From NCBI RefSeq assembly GCF_008764295.1, contig NZ_VTQX01000017.1, positions 23,610-87,609 of the forward strand: a stretch of DNA of 64,000 bases, written 5' to 3'. Origin of the DNA: Bacillus methanolicus (lineage in GTDB: Bacteria > Bacillota > Bacilli > Bacillales > Cytobacillaceae). This document shows, piece by piece, positions 61,425 to 64,000 of the stretch. The stretch's first letter is position 1; each line of letters opens with the position of its first letter. The translations under genes and the position numbers were made by a program. A model generated the notes under the pieces. The model ran no database searches. It saw nothing but the letters and a program-made list of their open reading frames with translations, and was not told the DNA's origin.

Positions 61425-62537
61425 ATGAGTATTTTTGCACAGTTCGGTCTTCGTAAAGTCATTAATGCTAGTGGGAAAATGACAGCGCTGGGGGCTTCTG
61501 CAGTCAGTGATGAAGTTGCAGATGCGCTTAAAAGAGCTGCCCAGGACTACGTCGATATTGAAGAAATGATGGAATTTGCCGGCCGCGTCATAGCTGAATA
61601 TACAGGGGCAGAGGATGGATGCCCGACATGCGGCGCCGCAGCTGGAATCGCGATCTCCACAGCCGCTGTCATCACTGGGAAAAATCTTTCCTTAATTGAA
61701 AGAATGCCAGATTCAGAGGGACTCAGGAATGAGATTATTATTCAAAAGGGACAGCAGGTTCATTTTGGAGCAAGCATCGCACAAATGGTTCGACTTGGCG
61801 GTGGAAAAGTTGTCGAAATCGGCAATGCCAATAAGGTAGAGGCGGATCATATCAAGCAGGCAATCACAGATAGAACGGCTGCACTTCTTTATGTTAAATC
61901 GCATCATGCCGTGCAAAAAGGCATGCAGTCGATTGAAACGATGATGCAGATTGCGAAAGAGCACCAAATACCGTTCATTATCGATGCGGCGGCAGAAGAA
62001 GATTTTCAAAAATATATCCGCATGGGAGCAGACATCGTAATATACAGTGGAGGAAAGGCATTGGAAGGTCCAACTTCTGGTTTGATTTGCGGGAAGAAAG
62101 AGTGGATGGAAGCCTGCCGCATGCAATACAAAGGAATCGGCCGTCCAATGAAGATTGGAAAAGAAGGGGTTGCTGGGCTTATTGCCGCTTTAAAACAATA
62201 TCCATTTAAAAAGGATAATGCTGAAGAACAGATTGAGCGCATGACGAGGCTGAATACTGCTTTGGCAGATGTGAAAGGATTGTCTTGTTCCATCAAGCAG
62301 GACGAAGCCGGAAGAGCGATTTATCGCGCGCAAATTCAGGTGGATGCAAGTAATGCAGGTATGACAGCAGCAGAGCTTCTTAGTCGACTTGAAACAGGAA
62401 ACCCTGCCATTTTTTTAAGGCATCATTATGTAAATGTCGGGATTTTGGCGGTCGATCCGCGACCTTTATTGGAGGGACAGGAAGACATCATTGCAAGTGA
62501 AATTAAACGGATATTAAAAGAGGTGCAATCATCATGA
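61425..62537 (+). CDS. dgaE: DgaE-like PLP-dependent ammonia lyase
   Basis: This 370-residue PLP enzyme of the SelA-like fold has VINASGKMTALGASAVSDEV at its start and the expected Schiff-base lysine in VIYSGGKALEGPTSGLICG. In Salmonella, DgaE removes ammonia from D-glucosaminate-6-phosphate to give 2-keto-3-deoxygluconate-6-phosphate. The same conversion, or one on a related amino-sugar acid, is likely here. AGGAGGAG lies 5 bases before the ATG at 61425; an earlier start at 61335 overlaps DUF4310. Substrate phosphorylation state is unknown because no PTS or kinase gene is present in this window. Confidence 0.87.
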   Translation: MSIFAQFGLRKVINASGKMTALGASAVSDEVADALKRAAQDYVDIEEMMEFAGRVIAEYTGAEDGCPTCGAAAGIAISTAAVITGKNLSLIERMPDSEGLRNEIIIQKGQQVHFGASIAQMVRLGGGKVVEIGNANKVEADHIKQAITDRTAALLYVKSHHAVQKGMQSIETMMQIAKEHQIPFIIDAAAEEDFQKYIRMGADIVIYSGGKALEGPTSGLICGKKEWMEACRMQYKGIGRPMKIGKEGVAGLIAALKQYPFKKDNAEEQIERMTRLNTALADVKGLSCSIKQDEAGRAIYRAQIQVDASNAGMTAAELLSRLETGNPAIFLRHHYVNVGILAVDPRPLLEGQEDIIASEIKRILKEVQSS

Positions 62538-63250
62538 AGCAAAAAGTTATTTTCAATGTATTAGCAAAAGATGTAGAGAACGCGAAAGAGCTAGCAGATT
62601 TAGCTGGTGATCGTGTGCTTATCGGTGTTATGGTAAAAAATTTTCCTTCGGCTGAAGCGGCGATCGAACAAGTTGAACTCTATAAAGATAATAAAATCCC
62701 TGTTTCAGTAGGGCTTGGAGCAGGCGATCCGGCAATGTGGAAAATGGTTGCAGACGTTTCAGCCAAAACAGTGCCGAATCATATAAACCAAGTATTTCCA
62801 GCAGCGGGCTATACGCTCGGACGCATACACGAGCTTGGGGCAGATCGTACGCTCGTAAATGCCCTTGTTGAACCTTCTGGCTCTCCCGGTCAAGTTTACG
62901 TTTCTACTGGACCAAGCAGTTCTCGTTTCAAAGAAAAGGTATCCTGTGAAATGGCTGCAACCATGCTCGCTGAGCTTGGTATAGATTCTGTCAAGTTCTA
63001 CCCAATTGACGGTGATAGACGCCTTGATGAAGTAGCAGCAATGGTGAAGGCTGCTGTCGATGCGGGATTAACCATTTTTGAACCGACGGGTGGAATCGAT
63101 GTGGAAAATGTTCAGCGAATTGTTCAGACCTGCCTTGATCATGGTGCGAAAACGGTAATTCCCCATTTGTATACATCATTAATTGATCAAGAAACCGGCA
63201 AAACAGAAGTGGGAAAAATGGAACAATTATTGAGGCTGGAATGGAATTAA
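62534..63250 (+). CDS. dgaF: DgaF-like 2-keto-3-deoxy-6-phosphogluconate-type aldolase
   Basis: This 238-residue TIM-barrel enzyme (EF_0839/AHA_3917-type) has VLIGVMVKNFPSAEAAIEQV near the start and the SVKFYPIDGDRRLDEV and IFEPTGGID segments. In the Dga pathway it cleaves KDG-6-phosphate to pyruvate and glyceraldehyde-3-phosphate. The start overlaps the dgaE stop (ATGA), so the two enzymes are made together and should act one after the other. Confidence 0.88.
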   Translation: MKQKVIFNVLAKDVENAKELADLAGDRVLIGVMVKNFPSAEAAIEQVELYKDNKIPVSVGLGAGDPAMWKMVADVSAKTVPNHINQVFPAAGYTLGRIHELGADRTLVNALVEPSGSPGQVYVSTGPSSSRFKEKVSCEMAATMLAELGIDSVKFYPIDGDRRLDEVAAMVKAAVDAGLTIFEPTGGIDVENVQRIVQTCLDHGAKTVIPHLYTSLIDQETGKTEVGKMEQLLRLEWN

Positions 63251-63254
63251 ACAG

Positions 63255-63914
63255 ATGAAAGAAGACACATATGCAGTTATTTTTGATATGGACGGTGTTG
63301 TTGTAGATAGTGAGCCGGTATATCGGATATGGAATCGGGAGTTATTTCAGCGCTTAAATATTACCGTTCCAGAAGAAATAAGAGCACAGTTAATCGGTGG
63401 CAGTTCAAAGCGAAAATGGCAGCTGATTAAGGAGCACTGTCGGCTTTCACAATCAGTGGAGGACCTGATTCAGTACCAATACGAATTCTTTCGCGCAAAA
63501 CCATTTAACTTTAAGGAGATTCTTTTTCCAGGTGTTCTACCTTTAATAGTGGAACTGAAAAGTAATGGAATTAGCATTGCCTTGGCATCTTCCTCGGATA
63601 AAGAACGAATCAATCGAGTGTTAACGGATTGCGGTTTGCAGTATGTTTTTGATGTAATTGTGAGCGGTGAAGATTTTGCCGATAGCAAGCCAAACCCAGA
63701 AATTTTTCTGCACACGGCAAAACTGCTTGGCAACCCCCCGCAACAATGCGTTGTCATTGAAGATTCAACGAATGGTTTAGTAGCAGCGACCCGAGCAAAT
63801 ATGAAAAAAGTGGCTGTGAGACATCGGTCGATCAAAATGGATTTATCGCTAGCAGATTTAATGATTGATTCCTTGGAAGAAGTAAATTCTACCAAACTGA
63901 AAAAAATGGTGTAA
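63255..63914 (+). CDS. HAD family phosphatase (beta-phosphoglucomutase-like)
   Basis: This 219-residue HAD hydrolase has motif I FDMDGVVVDSEP (nucleophile and acid Asp), motif II LASSSDKERI (Ser), motif III/IV KPNPEIFLHTA (Lys) and VIEDSTNGLVAA. The cap domain is the helical kind seen in sugar phosphatases and beta-phosphoglucomutase. It may remove phosphate from a dead-end or pathway sugar phosphate. It lies 4 bases after dgaF and is the last gene of the operon. Confidence 0.9.
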   Translation: MKEDTYAVIFDMDGVVVDSEPVYRIWNRELFQRLNITVPEEIRAQLIGGSSKRKWQLIKEHCRLSQSVEDLIQYQYEFFRAKPFNFKEILFPGVLPLIVELKSNGISIALASSSDKERINRVLTDCGLQYVFDVIVSGEDFADSKPNPEIFLHTAKLLGNPPQQCVVIEDSTNGLVAATRANMKKVAVRHRSIKMDLSLADLMIDSLEEVNSTKLKKMV

Positions 63915-63947
63915 ACAAGCTTAAAGGAGAAAAGGGAATTAATATGG

Positions 63948-64000
63948 TACCTATAGTTAGGACACTTGAAAAAGAGTGTTTTATCTATAGGTATTTTTTT
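63948..64000 (+). terminator. Nested hairpin terminator at the end of the operon
   Basis: TACCTATAG (63948-63956) pairs with CTATAGGTA (63985-63993), and inside it ACACT (63962-63966) pairs with AGTGT (63975-63979). A T-run ends the window. An ATG at 63945 with an upstream GGAG lies at its edge, so a very short leader frame is possible, but the hairpin explains the sequence better. Confidence 0.75.

Noticed and set aside
63945..64000. Start of another gene at the window end (ATG with GGAG upstream)
   Set aside because: The sequence forms a nested hairpin with a terminal T-run, which better fits a terminator.

Overview
The window comes from a low-GC Gram-positive bacterium, most likely a member of the Bacillaceae. 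The signs are strong GGAGG-type Shine-Dalgarno sites with frequent GTG/TTG starts, SigA-like promoters, Gram-positive lipoprotein signals, PRD and PucR regulators, a DhaM with only an EIIA domain, and a Bacillus-type signal peptidase. No rRNA or tRNA gene was seen, and the species cannot be named from the sequence.

Layout. 1-10.3 kb: an acyl-CoA catabolic region (thiolase end, TetR regulator, hotdog thioesterase, APH-like kinase, ComB-family phosphatase, enoyl-CoA hydratase), followed by a complete five-gene Liv-type ABC importer and a zinc-free oxidoreductase. 10.3-22.2 kb: mostly single accessory genes (YdeI/OmdA, CPBP protease, DUF488, DUF1801, VOC, serine hydrolase, signal peptidase I, Rrf2 regulator plus methyltransferase). 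This stretch also holds a broken FMN-binding gene and a two-gene unit made of an Nmad3-family protein and a nuclease-like partner. 22.3-22.7 kb: an IS200 relic. 23-34.3 kb: a catabolic region with a YhdT/PanF-type symporter, M20 amidohydrolase, decarboxylating dehydrogenase, SDR and ALDH, then a PucR regulator on the minus strand and a divergent aminotransferase/MmsA pair. 34.9-35.1 kb: a second IS200 relic. 35.7-45.5 kb: a complete type I-C CRISPR-Cas locus (cas3-cas5c-cas8c-cas7c-cas4-cas1-cas2) with an internal cas11c start and an array of 25 identical repeats plus one decayed repeat. The cas genes look more GC-rich than their surroundings. 45.7-47.7 kb: dhaKLM dihydroxyacetone kinase. 48.3-49.0 kb: a lone nuclease-like protein. 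49.2-55.4 kb: a Fur-boxed siderophore uptake region (AraC-SBP regulator, lipoprotein, two permeases, ATPase, FhuF-like reductase). 55.9-64.0 kb: a PRD regulator followed by a tight operon (amidohydrolase, PRD protein, SFCGS protein, DUF4312, DUF4311, DUF4310, DgaE-like lyase, DgaF-like aldolase, HAD phosphatase) closed by a terminator.

How the parts work together. The last operon reads as a pathway: amide hydrolysis, ammonia removal by a PLP enzyme, then aldol cleavage to pyruvate and a triose phosphate. Four conserved proteins of unknown function sit where Salmonella's dga operon has PTS genes. This is the best candidate here for an undescribed system (a possible transporter). The Nmad3/nuclease-like pair is the second candidate, probably related to DNA modification or defence.
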